This document shows, piece by piece, positions 44,892 through 53,059 of a stretch of DNA of 64,000 nt. This DNA comes from Collimonas arenae. Lineage in GTDB: Bacteria > Pseudomonadota > Gammaproteobacteria > Burkholderiales > Burkholderiaceae_D. A program made the translations under genes and the position numbers. The notes under the pieces are model-generated. The model was given only the letters and a program-made list of their open reading frames with translations, made no database searches and was not told the origin of the DNA. The stretch is taken from the NCBI RefSeq assembly GCF_000786695.1, contig NZ_CP009962.1:5456001-5520000 (forward strand), read 5' to 3'. Each line of letters opens with the position of its first letter. Position 1 is the first letter of the stretch.

Positions 44892-44913
44892 GCGAGCTTG
44901 AAATCAAGCTCGC
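44892..44913. terminator. Hairpin after argG
   Basis: GCGAGCTTGA-AA-TCAAGCTCGC is a perfect inverted repeat 6 bp after the argG stop and 23 bp from the convergent LysR gene. No strong T-run follows, so it may be a weak shared terminator. Confidence 0.55.
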
Positions 44914-44936
44914 TGTTAAACCAGACAGAGTATCTA

Positions 44937-45857
44937 TTATTTGCCGGAAATATCCTGATGTGCCGCAATCAGGTCATCAAGGAAGGCTTGCAACACCTCG
45001 CCGCGGCTGGACTGGCGGCGCGTCACCATGTGCAATGTCACGTCATAGGAAAGTAATTGGGGATTCAGCGCCGTCAGCAATCCCTGTTGCACCAAGGGTG
45101 CGGCAAAGTGTTCCGGCAGGAAGCCAAGGTGCCGTCCCGACAGTATCAGGACCGCGACCGCTTCCATATTGTCGGCCAGTGCCGTCACCCGCGCCGGCAA
45201 GAACGCGCCATCCGTCCCGTCGGCTTCCGGCAAGGGATAGCTGCGCCAGACCCAGTCGTGGTCGGCTACCGCCTCTCGGCTTACATTACCAGCCCGTGTA
45301 AACAGGGGATGCTCAGCCGCGCAATAGGCCACCTGACGTTCCGAGTACAGAGGTATATATTCCAGATTCGGCAAGCGGTGCCAGAAATAGCCAATGCCGA
45401 GATCCAATCGGCCATTGATCACTTCTTCCTCCAACTGGCCTGGCGACAGCACTGCGAGCGACAGCATAACCGCCTCGTCCCTGGCGCGAAACCGTGCGAT
45501 CGCCTGACTCAGGCGCGCATTTGTGCTCATTGCGGCGTGGCCTATCAGTCCCAACTGTAATTTGCCTACCAGTTTGCGGCCGATTTGCCGCGCATCCAGG
45601 CAAAAGTGGTCGATGTTCTCGATCAGCCGGCGGCTGCCCAAGGAAAACTGCTCGCCGCGCGACGTCAGGCGGAAGCCGGCGCGGCCGCGTTCGCACAAAC
45701 GGTAACCTAGCCGCGTTTCCAGCGTCGCTATCTGGCTGCTGATGGTGGACTGACTCACATTCAATGTGGTCTGTGCCGCGGAAATACCGCCAGCGTCCAA
45801 TACCGACAGGAAGACGCGGATCAGGCGCAGGTCAAGATCGGATAGCTGATTGAGCAT
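44937..45857 (-). CDS. LysR-family regulator
   Basis: 306 residues from MLNQLSDLDLRLIRVFLSV: winged-helix domain (GGISAAQTTLNVSQSTISSQI, in part) and periplasmic-binding-like effector domain. It is divergent from the agmatinase-family gene at 46012, 154 bp away, which is the likely target; it may sense an arginine-derived compound. An ATG at 45899 adds 14 residues without family support. Confidence 0.9.
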   Translation of the reverse strand: MLNQLSDLDLRLIRVFLSVLDAGGISAAQTTLNVSQSTISSQIATLETRLGYRLCERGRAGFRLTSRGEQFSLGSRRLIENIDHFCLDARQIGRKLVGKLQLGLIGHAAMSTNARLSQAIARFRARDEAVMLSLAVLSPGQLEEEVINGRLDLGIGYFWHRLPNLEYIPLYSERQVAYCAAEHPLFTRAGNVSREAVADHDWVWRSYPLPEADGTDGAFLPARVTALADNMEAVAVLILSGRHLGFLPEHFAAPLVQQGLLTALNPQLLSYDVTLHMVTRRQSSRGEVLQAFLDDLIAAHQDISGK

Positions 45858-46011
45858 ATTGTTGTGCTGGTCGTAGACAAGATCAAATCGATCATACATC
45901 TATATTTATCAATGTAAACATGGCATTACAAAGATTTTTCATCATGTTATTTATCGCTAGAGTCGCTACGGCACAGAATCCAAAACAACCTTCCCTTTGC
46001 TGGAGATGACC

Positions 46012-46965
46012 ATGTCGGAAACCCCACTTTATCAACCGCTAGGCGGCAACGACATGCCGCGTTTCGGCGGCATCGCCACCATGATGCGCTTGCCGCATGT
46101 TGCCGGCAGCGCCGGGCTGGATGCCTGTTTCGTCGGCGTACCCTTCGACCTCGGCACCTCGAACCGTTCCGGTGCCCGCTTCGGACCGCGCCAGATTCGC
46201 ACCGAATCGGTATTGCTACGTCCCTACAACATGGCCACCCGCGCCGCGCCTTTCGATGCCTTGCGCGTGGCTGACCTGGGCGATGTCGCTATCAATCCCT
46301 ATAACCTGCTGGATTCGGTCAGGCTGATCGAAAACGCCTATGACAGTATCGTCGCTTCCGGCTGCCGGCCGATTTCGCTCGGCGGCGATCACACCATCGC
46401 GCTGCCGATCCTGCGCGCGCTGCATCGCAAATACGGCAAGATCGGCCTGATCCACGTCGATGCCCATGCCGATGTCAACGACACCATGTTCGGCGAAAAG
46501 ATCGCCCACGGCACGCCGTTCCGCCGCGCGGTGGAAGAGGGCTTGCTGGACTGCCGGCGCGTGGTGCAGATCGGTCTGCGCGGCACTGGCTATACCGCGG
46601 AAGATTTCGACTGGTGCCGCGATCAGGGCTTTAAGGTTGTGCAAGTGGAAGAGTGCTGGAACAAGTCGCTGACGCCACTGATGGAAGAAGTGCGAGCGCG
46701 CGTAGGCGGCGGTCCGGTCTACCTGAGCTTCGATATCGATGGCATCGATCCGGCCTACGCACCCGGCACCGGCACCCCAGAAATTGCCGGTTTGACCGTA
46801 CCGCAGGCCTTGGAAATCATCCGCGGCGCCTGGGGCCTGGATATTATCGGCGCGGATCTGGTGGAGGTATCGCCTCCCTATGATCCGCTAGGCACTACTG
46901 CGTTGCTGGGCGCGAACCTCGCCTATGAAATGCTGTGCGTGCTGCCGGGCGTGCCGCGCCGATAA
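46012..46965 (+). CDS. speB: Agmatinase/guanidinobutyrase (ureohydrolase)
   Basis: 317 residues. Manganese-binding motifs are intact: LGGDHTIALP, HVDAHADVN (with the two Asp and His) and LSFDIDGIDPAYAPGTGTPE. The enzyme releases urea from a guanidino compound; agmatine, 4-guanidinobutyrate or guanidinopropionate are the usual substrates. The GAVY-type GABA module at 55.8-63 kb could use guanidinobutyrate products, but the substrate is not proved. Start ATG 46012 after TGGAGATGACC. Confidence 0.88.
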   Translation: MSETPLYQPLGGNDMPRFGGIATMMRLPHVAGSAGLDACFVGVPFDLGTSNRSGARFGPRQIRTESVLLRPYNMATRAAPFDALRVADLGDVAINPYNLLDSVRLIENAYDSIVASGCRPISLGGDHTIALPILRALHRKYGKIGLIHVDAHADVNDTMFGEKIAHGTPFRRAVEEGLLDCRRVVQIGLRGTGYTAEDFDWCRDQGFKVVQVEECWNKSLTPLMEEVRARVGGGPVYLSFDIDGIDPAYAPGTGTPEIAGLTVPQALEIIRGAWGLDIIGADLVEVSPPYDPLGTTALLGANLAYEMLCVLPGVPRR

Positions 46966-47014
46966 CCATTGTATTTGCGAACAGTAAGCGCTGACACTCG
47001 GCTTTAGATAACCT

Positions 47015-47869
47015 TTATCGATATATCTTCTTGAAATCGCGTGGACTAACGCCTTTGGCCTCGCGGAACTGGCGGTTGAAATGCGCAAGGTTGCGGTAGC
47101 CCGCTTCCTGCGCGATCACGCCGATTGCCTTGTCGGTCTGGATCAGTTGCTGGCAGGCGCTGCCGATCCTGAGCTGAGCTAGATAGGCGGTGACGGTCAA
47201 TTGGGTGTGGCGTTTGAAGAAGCGGTGAAACGCGCCTACCGACAGCGCCGCACGTTCGGCCAGCAGCTCGACCGGGATCGCCGCCTGAAAATTTTCATGC
47301 AGATAATCCAGTACCTTGCCCATTCGCTGGCGCTGGGTATCCACAGCGATCGATGCCGATGCCACCGACGCCAGCGGCCGCGCCTGCTCGTCCTGTGCAA
47401 GCAGCAGCAACAATTCCAGCAGTATCGGCAAACGCTGTGCCGGAGGTAATTTCTCCATGCGCAACATCAATGGCCTGACCTTGATTGCCGTCCCGGCAGA
47501 AAATTGCAATCCCCTGTCGGCGCGCTTGCCCAATTGCAGCAGCCCGGCCAGTTCCGGCAGGCTGGTTTGCAGCTGGACCAGCCAGTCGCGCGAAAACCAG
47601 ACCACCACCGCCAGCATTTGCTGTGCGGGAGCGATACGTTCGCTGGCCGACCAGGTGTGGGGCAAATTCGGGCCGAGCAATATCAGGTCGCCGTCGGAGA
47701 AGTCCGCCAGATGGTCGCCCACATAACGCTGCCCGCGCGCGTTCAAGGTCAGGGTCAGCTCGAATTCCGGATGGTAGTGCCAAAGGAAAGGCAGCTCCGG
47801 CAGCTCGCGCCACAGCAGACGCCAAGATTGACCAGGGGATGCGCTGAGGTGTTCGTATTGCGGTCGCAT
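47015..47869 (-). CDS. AraC-family regulator
   Basis: 284 residues: N-terminal cupin-like sensor domain (LPFLWHYHPEFELTLTL) and C-terminal double helix-turn-helix (LAERAALSVGAFHRFFKRHT and IGVIAQEAGYRNLAHFNRQF). Divergent from the phytanoyl-CoA dioxygenase-like gene (128 bp gap), its probable target. The signal it senses is unknown. Confidence 0.92.
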   Translation of the reverse strand: MRPQYEHLSASPGQSWRLLWRELPELPFLWHYHPEFELTLTLNARGQRYVGDHLADFSDGDLILLGPNLPHTWSASERIAPAQQMLAVVVWFSRDWLVQLQTSLPELAGLLQLGKRADRGLQFSAGTAIKVRPLMLRMEKLPPAQRLPILLELLLLLAQDEQARPLASVASASIAVDTQRQRMGKVLDYLHENFQAAIPVELLAERAALSVGAFHRFFKRHTQLTVTAYLAQLRIGSACQQLIQTDKAIGVIAQEAGYRNLAHFNRQFREAKGVSPRDFKKIYR

Positions 47870-47997
47870 TATGACCTTCGGTTGAACAATAACATCAGAA
47901 TAGTATCAATAAGGGACAGTTGCAGCGAAATCTGCGGAGGATAGCGGGTACAGAATCTAGTTGCCCGACCTCATAAAACCAACGCGGAGATTCCTTC

Positions 47998-48954
47998 ATG
48001 AACCAGCCTTACGCGAGCGACAAGCAAGCCCCCAGCAATCCATCCGTGCTCTATCCGGACCAGGCGCAATTACGCGAGATACGAAAAACCCTGCCGCTAC
48101 GCGTGCTGACGGCAGCGGATTTCTATCACTGGCAAACCTACGGCTATGTCATCGTCAGGACTGCCGTAAGCGCCGAACAGGTACAGCGTACCGCCGATTT
48201 CCTGTGGGAGTTCCAGGAGCTCGATCAGCACGCGCCGGAAACCTGGAACCGGGCGCAGTTGCGCGACCATGAAATGACCGAGCTGAACGGCTCCGGCATG
48301 GTCGAGGCCTATCATCATCAAACTTTTTGGGACAATCGCCAGACCCCACGCATCGTCAATGCCTTCGTCGACATCTGGGATCGCGAAGACCTGTGGGTGA
48401 CCATCGACCGCGCCAACCTGAATACGCCGAACCAGGGCGCACGGCGTTTCGGCGGCTTCATCCACTGGGATGCCGACACTTCGCTCGATCCGCTGCCGGT
48501 CAACGTCCAGGGCGTGCTGGCGCTATCCGATACGACGCCGGAAAGCGGCGGCTTCCAATGCATTCCGGAGCTGTTCCAGAATTTCACCAGATGGCGCAAG
48601 GACGCTCCCAAGGATCGCAATCCGTGGCGTCCGGATGTTACGTCGCTACCGTGGGAAGTCAAATTCATTCCGATGAAGGCTGGCGATCTGCTGATCTTCA
48701 ACAGCTTGCTGGCGCACGGCATCAGGCCCAATACCTCAGCCGATAAAGTCCGGCTCGCACAGTACATCGCATTCACGCCGGCGCGCGAAGAGCAGGCCGA
48801 ATTGCGGCAATGGCGGGTGGAGAGCTGGCGTCAGCGCATGCGTCCGGACAGCTATGCCTTCCCCGGCGATCCACGTGAATGGGAGAAGACGCGCTATCCC
48901 CTGGCCAGGTTGAATGAACTGGGTGAAAAAATCCTGGGACTGCGCAACTGGTAA
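47998..48954 (+). CDS. Phytanoyl-CoA dioxygenase (PhyH) family protein
   Basis: 318 residues. Fe(II)/2-oxoglutarate facial triad is apparent: HWDADTS near residue 158 (His, Asp) and a distal His in LLAHGIRPN near 242, with a 2-oxoglutarate Arg nearby. Substrate unknown; family members hydroxylate lipids, amino acids and phosphonates. Ribosome site GCGGAGATTCCTTC. Divergent AraC regulator suggests induction by its substrate. Confidence 0.88.
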   Translation: MNQPYASDKQAPSNPSVLYPDQAQLREIRKTLPLRVLTAADFYHWQTYGYVIVRTAVSAEQVQRTADFLWEFQELDQHAPETWNRAQLRDHEMTELNGSGMVEAYHHQTFWDNRQTPRIVNAFVDIWDREDLWVTIDRANLNTPNQGARRFGGFIHWDADTSLDPLPVNVQGVLALSDTTPESGGFQCIPELFQNFTRWRKDAPKDRNPWRPDVTSLPWEVKFIPMKAGDLLIFNSLLAHGIRPNTSADKVRLAQYIAFTPAREEQAELRQWRVESWRQRMRPDSYAFPGDPREWEKTRYPLARLNELGEKILGLRNW

Positions 48955-49016
48955 GGCTCCGCGGATGGTAGCGATACCTGTCGTTGCGGCTCTCATAAAA
49001 AAATACTAACAATGAA

Positions 49017-49049
49017 ATGACCGTCTTCCGAATCGTCGGAGACGGTCAT
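49017..49049 (+). promoter_or_regulatory. Long hairpin before the hotdog thioesterase gene
   Basis: ATGACCGTCTTCCGA (49017-49031) pairs with TCGGAGACGGTCAT (49036-49049) except for one bulged base. It lies between the PhyH stop and the next start. There is no T-run, so it may be a weak terminator of the upstream gene or a leader structure. Confidence 0.45.
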
Positions 49050-49086
49050 GTTCACTTGTGAACGTTTTTATACTTATGGAGCTTCT

Positions 49087-49608
49087 ATGACTACCACGCT
49101 ACAAAAAACATCGCTGTTTCAAGAAGCCGGGATGACATCGACCATGTTTTCCCACGGTTCCTCATTGCCCATCACGCCTATCTCACGCAAGATCTTTCGG
49201 CATTCGATCGATATCTACCTGAAGGATTCCAACGCCACCGGCAACATCTACTTTGCCCGCTATTTTGAATGGCAAGGTATCTGCCGCGAGCGCTGGTTCT
49301 TTGAATGTATTTCAGCCGACATGCTGGCGCCGCTGGGCGTGTTCATTACCAAGGACGCGCAGCAGACATACATCCACGAGACCTTTGCGTTTCAAAAAGT
49401 GGAGTGCGAAGTCAGCACTGCGGCCGTCAAGCAATGCTCGTTTTCCTTGTTGTTCCAATTTTTTGTAGACGGCAAACTGGTCTCCACCGGACACCAGCAA
49501 ATCGTCTTTGCCAACAAGGACAAAAAAATCAGCCGCTTGCCTGAGCACATTCTTGAAAAAATCCGGCAGTATGAAAATCCAAGAAAAGTAGAAATGCTCT
49601 CTAACTAG
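49087..49608 (+). CDS. Hotdog-fold acyl-CoA/acyl-ACP thioesterase-like protein
   Basis: 173 residues from the ATG 49087 (TATGGAGCTTCT before it); an ATG at 49048 lies inside a hairpin. The hotdog core is visible: DSNATGNIYFARYFEWQGICRERWFFE near residue 45-70 in parts, and VSTGHQQIVFANKDKK near the end. This resembles the 4-hydroxybenzoyl-CoA/enediyne thioesterase-type subfamily. Substrate unknown. Convergent with a histidine kinase (28 bp gap). Confidence 0.75.
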   Translation: MTTTLQKTSLFQEAGMTSTMFSHGSSLPITPISRKIFRHSIDIYLKDSNATGNIYFARYFEWQGICRERWFFECISADMLAPLGVFITKDAQQTYIHETFAFQKVECEVSTAAVKQCSFSLLFQFFVDGKLVSTGHQQIVFANKDKKISRLPEHILEKIRQYENPRKVEMLSN

Positions 49609-49636
49609 ATAGATCAGAGAGTGCGCGCCGCCTGGT

Positions 49637-51061
49637 TCATCCGGGCGGCGTGCTGTGATGCAGCTGCGGATTCGAAGCAGCCTGCGTCCCCGCAACGACG
49701 GGGAATTCCAAGGTGAAGCGGGTATATTCTCCAACCGCTGATTCGCAGCGGATGCTGCCGCCGAACACCGCCATCACTTGATGGCAGAACGCCAGGCCGA
49801 TACCGGAACCAGCGCCCTTCTTGGTCGTATAGTGCGCGTCGAAAATATGCGGCAAGACATTGGTGGCGATACCAGCACCGGTATCCGTAAAACACAGGTA
49901 GTTGAATTTCGCGGAGCGCGTGGTGGAAATACTGATCTCGCCCTTGGATGCAGCCTTTAAAGCGTACAGGGAATTTTTCAGCAAATTAAACAGGACAAAC
50001 ACGAACAACCGGTCCGAGCCGAAGAAGGCGTAATCCTCCATGGCGGCCAGGTAAATCTTGGCGCGTTCGCCCTGTTCGAACGGATAGCGTTCCAACGCTT
50101 CATCGATCAGCTGGACCACCGAGTAGTTGGCAAATGCGTCGGTATCGATACGATCAAGCTTGGCCGAAGCCAGCATCATGTCGATCACCACCGTTGTGCG
50201 ATCGACTTCTTGCGTGATCGAGTTGGTGGCCTTCGATAACTGCTTGACCGTGTCCGGACGAATAGACGGCGCCAGCAAGCCGTGTTCCACCGCCAGCCGG
50301 TACCCCTCCAGCAAGGTCGGCAAAAACTGCTCCATCCCTTTCGCCAGCATGCGGATCGACGTCAACGGCGTGCGCATTTCGTGGCCGACCGTACTGGCGA
50401 CAGTCATCGGATCCAGCAGGTGATGGCGAACGATGGCGACCGACATGACGCCAAGGCTGACCGCGATGAACAGGACGCCGGGTGGATAAAACTCGATGCC
50501 GTAGTTGCACAGATAATCGACCGCGGCGAAAAAGTAAATCAATATGGCGCCAATACACAGGCGCAGCTTGATGCGTTTGCCAAGTTCCGCCACCTGCTGC
50601 TCGCGATAGGTGATGTACAGGCCGCGGCATACCACGATGACGGTCTGCAGCACATGCAACGGATGCAGCAGGCCGGCCTTCGGATAATAGCCCCAGAAAT
50701 ACTGGTAGTAGCCCGACACCAGAAGATCCGATCCCAGCAGGAGAACCGCCAGGATGCCGGCGAAAGCGTAGGAAGCGTAGACGAATCTCCGCTCCTCGGT
50801 GCGTTCGCAGATCTCGGTCAGGAAATGGTAAAGACTGGTCGGTAGAAACAGGATCAGCAGGTAGCCGAACTTCACCACAAACATCGCCATATGCGGATCG
50901 CGCAAGGTGAACAGGAATGCCCATGCGCCCTGCCAGAACGCAGAGGTAATGCACAGCACCAGGAAACTGATGCCGATGCGCGTGAAGCCCTTGGTGCATA
51001 CCACGTACAGACCGTAGGCCAGGAAGATCGAAGCAACGACTGCAGGCAGTATCGAATACAT
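49637..51061 (-). CDS. Orphan multi-TM sensor histidine kinase
   Basis: 474 residues: six or seven transmembrane helices in the first 225 residues, then a HisKA-like domain with the phospho-accepting His in STVGHEMRTPLTSIRML near residue 230, and a HATPase_c with LFNLLKNSLYALKAA, DTGAGI and GSGIGLAFCHQVM. No response regulator is adjacent. The layout (many helices, GHEMRTPL box) recalls CqsS/LqsS/JqsS quorum-sensing kinases, but no cognate synthase is present in the window, so this is only a comparison. Confidence 0.85.
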   Translation of the reverse strand: MYSILPAVVASIFLAYGLYVVCTKGFTRIGISFLVLCITSAFWQGAWAFLFTLRDPHMAMFVVKFGYLLILFLPTSLYHFLTEICERTEERRFVYASYAFAGILAVLLLGSDLLVSGYYQYFWGYYPKAGLLHPLHVLQTVIVVCRGLYITYREQQVAELGKRIKLRLCIGAILIYFFAAVDYLCNYGIEFYPPGVLFIAVSLGVMSVAIVRHHLLDPMTVASTVGHEMRTPLTSIRMLAKGMEQFLPTLLEGYRLAVEHGLLAPSIRPDTVKQLSKATNSITQEVDRTTVVIDMMLASAKLDRIDTDAFANYSVVQLIDEALERYPFEQGERAKIYLAAMEDYAFFGSDRLFVFVLFNLLKNSLYALKAASKGEISISTTRSAKFNYLCFTDTGAGIATNVLPHIFDAHYTTKKGAGSGIGLAFCHQVMAVFGGSIRCESAVGEYTRFTLEFPVVAGTQAASNPQLHHSTPPG

Positions 51062-51433
51062 GAACGACGATCAGGATGAATGCTTGGCTATAAGATATAC
51101 CGATGCCATGGCGGTAGCCTGGCGAGTCTCGGCACAAACGCTGCGAGAACCGGGTTCTACTTTGCTCAAATCAGTGAATCTACAACCGATCTTGCCTTAA
51201 AGCAAGATTTTGCCGCACAACGTCATCCAGGATTGCCTTGCCACGACCGCTGGATGGAGACAGGACATATAGTAGCAATGGTTAAAAGATAATAATAATG
51301 CAAAATTGGTATAACGGCGATCTGATCAATTGCGCCCCGGGATTGGGGCGCGGCGGGAGTTGACGCCGGCAACTTAAGCGTCCGGGTCATTGCTGGAGAG
51401 TTCACCATTCATGGCGGCAGCGAGGCTGCCGCT
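51062..51433. other. 372-bp gap between kinase and MFS gene
   Basis: Promoter region of the kinase and downstream region of the MFS exporter, both on the minus strand. Two short hairpins occur: ATCTTGC-CTTAAA-GCAAGAT (51189-51208, followed by TTTT) and GCGCCCC-GGGATT-GGGGCGC (51332-51351), which may end the MFS transcript. No gene seen. Confidence 0.45.
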
Positions 51434-52615
51434 TTATTCGCTCGGCGTCATCGCCAGGCCGTTATTGCGTTCGATCGACGCCGACCATAAAGTCAATCCC
51501 AACGCCAGTGCCACCAGCACCACGCCGACGTAAGGCAAGGTGGTCAGCTCAAAACCGGCGCCGATCGCCATGCCGCCAAACCAGGCGCCGCTGGCGTTGC
51601 CGAGATTGAAGGCGCCCTGGTTCAGGGTGGAAGCCAGATTCGGCGCGGCGCTGGCGCGTTCCACAACAAGTACCTGCAGCGGCGGCACAATCGCGAAGGC
51701 GAGTACGCCCCAGATGAAAATCGTGATCACAGCCGGCAACGGCGTACGCATGGTCAAGGTAAATACCGTCAGGACTATCGCCAGCGCCACCAGGAAACCG
51801 ATCAGCGACGGCAGCAAGCGCCAGTCGGCCAGTTTGCCGCCGAGCGCGCTGCCGACTGTGAGGCCAAGGCCGAATACCAGTAACACCAGGGTCACTGCAT
51901 GCGGCGTCAGACCGGTGACGTCTTCCAGGATCGGCGTGATGTAGGTGAACACCGAGAACAGGCTGGCCGAGGCCAGCGCGCTAATCGCCAGCACCATCAC
52001 GACCTGTTTGTCCTTGAGTACGGAAAATTCTTGCAGCAGGCTGGTCTTTTGCATCTCGATTTTCTTTGGCAGCCACAACGCCAGGGCAATTGCCGCCAGC
52101 ACGCCAATCACTGTCACCGCCCAGAACGTCGAGCGCCAGCCCAGCTGTTGTCCGAGGGCAGTACCGAATGGCACGCCCAGTACATTGGCCAGGGTAAGCC
52201 CGGCAAACATCAGGGCAATCGCCTGCGCACGCCGGTTGGATGGCACCAGGCCGGCAGCCACTACCGAACCGATACCGAAAAACGCGCCATGGCAAAACGC
52301 GGTCACGATCCGCGCCAGCATCAGCACCGCATAATTCGGTGATAAGGCGCACAGCACGTTACCGATAATAAACAGACCGATCAGGCTGAGCAATGCGGTC
52401 CGTCGCGGCATGTTGGCGGTGGCGATAGCGACGATCGGCGCACCGATGGTGACGCCCAGCGCATAGCCAGTCACCAGCATGCCGGCTGCCGGAATGGTCA
52501 CCCCCAGATCACGCGCCACATCGGGCAACAGGCCCATGATGACGAACTCCGTCGTACCGATGCCGAAAGCGGCAACAGCAAGGGCAAGCAGGGGCAGAGA
52601 CAGCATGATGATCAT
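51434..52615 (-). CDS. MFS transporter, AraJ/sugar-efflux type
   Basis: 393 residues, twelve helices. N-terminal AFGIGTTEFVIMGLLPDVARDLGV (in part) and RIVTAFCHGAFFGIG match the AraJ/Ydhp/PbuE-like drug:H+ antiporter-1 subfamily. Likely exports a small molecule; substrate not predictable. The start is one of two in-frame ATGs at 52615 or 52606; the frame upstream lacks homology. Confidence 0.9.
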   Translation of the reverse strand: MIIMLSLPLLALAVAAFGIGTTEFVIMGLLPDVARDLGVTIPAAGMLVTGYALGVTIGAPIVAIATANMPRRTALLSLIGLFIIGNVLCALSPNYAVLMLARIVTAFCHGAFFGIGSVVAAGLVPSNRRAQAIALMFAGLTLANVLGVPFGTALGQQLGWRSTFWAVTVIGVLAAIALALWLPKKIEMQKTSLLQEFSVLKDKQVVMVLAISALASASLFSVFTYITPILEDVTGLTPHAVTLVLLVFGLGLTVGSALGGKLADWRLLPSLIGFLVALAIVLTVFTLTMRTPLPAVITIFIWGVLAFAIVPPLQVLVVERASAAPNLASTLNQGAFNLGNASGAWFGGMAIGAGFELTTLPYVGVVLVALALGLTLWSASIERNNGLAMTPSE

Positions 52616-52908
52616 CCGGAAATGGAACCGCCGAACGGCAGGAAAACCGCGGCAGTCAATGGCGCGCACCCGGAACCGTGGTGCGAAGCAACATTATAGC
52701 AATCGCGGTTTATTTGTGTTAGCGCTACCAGATTTCATCGCCGAAATTTGGCGGCCGGCGTGAAAAGTGTTGGATTTTTGCGAAATGACGGTTCAGGGGC
52801 AAGCTGCCTAAGCGCTACCCCTGCCCGCCTGCAATATCAATTCGCTGCCGTGAAAGACCGGTAATCTACTGTAATGGTCTACGCTGCTCGATATCAGAGC
52901 CGGTGACA

Positions 52909-52952
52909 TAAAAAAATGCCTCTCCGGCTATTGCAAACCGGCGAGGCATTTA
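52909..52952 (-). terminator. Terminator of the S53 peptidase gene
   Basis: AAATGCCTCGCCGG / CCGGAGAGGCATTT, nearly perfect, is followed on the minus strand by a T7 run. It lies about 110 bp beyond the peptidase stop codon. Confidence 0.75.
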
Positions 52953-52967
52953 CCCATGTGAAACAAC

Positions 52968-52994
52968 CATTGCGCTATACGCTGTAGCGCAATG
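52968..52994. other. Perfect 10-bp hairpin downstream of the peptidase gene
   Basis: CATTGCGCTA-TACGCTG-TAGCGCAATG lies between the S53 stop codon and its terminator. It may protect the mRNA 3' end or be a repeat-type palindrome. The rest of 52616-53059 shows no gene. Confidence 0.55.
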
Positions 52995-53059
52995 TACTGC
53001 CAGATCAAACCGGCCTCATTCTCCCTGCAAGATGCCAGCGAGGCCGATATTTGTTTTCC

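Noticed and set aside
49048-49086. Earlier ATG start for the hotdog thioesterase gene
   Set aside because: The ATG at 49048 is inside a strong hairpin and has no ribosome site; 49087 follows GGAG.
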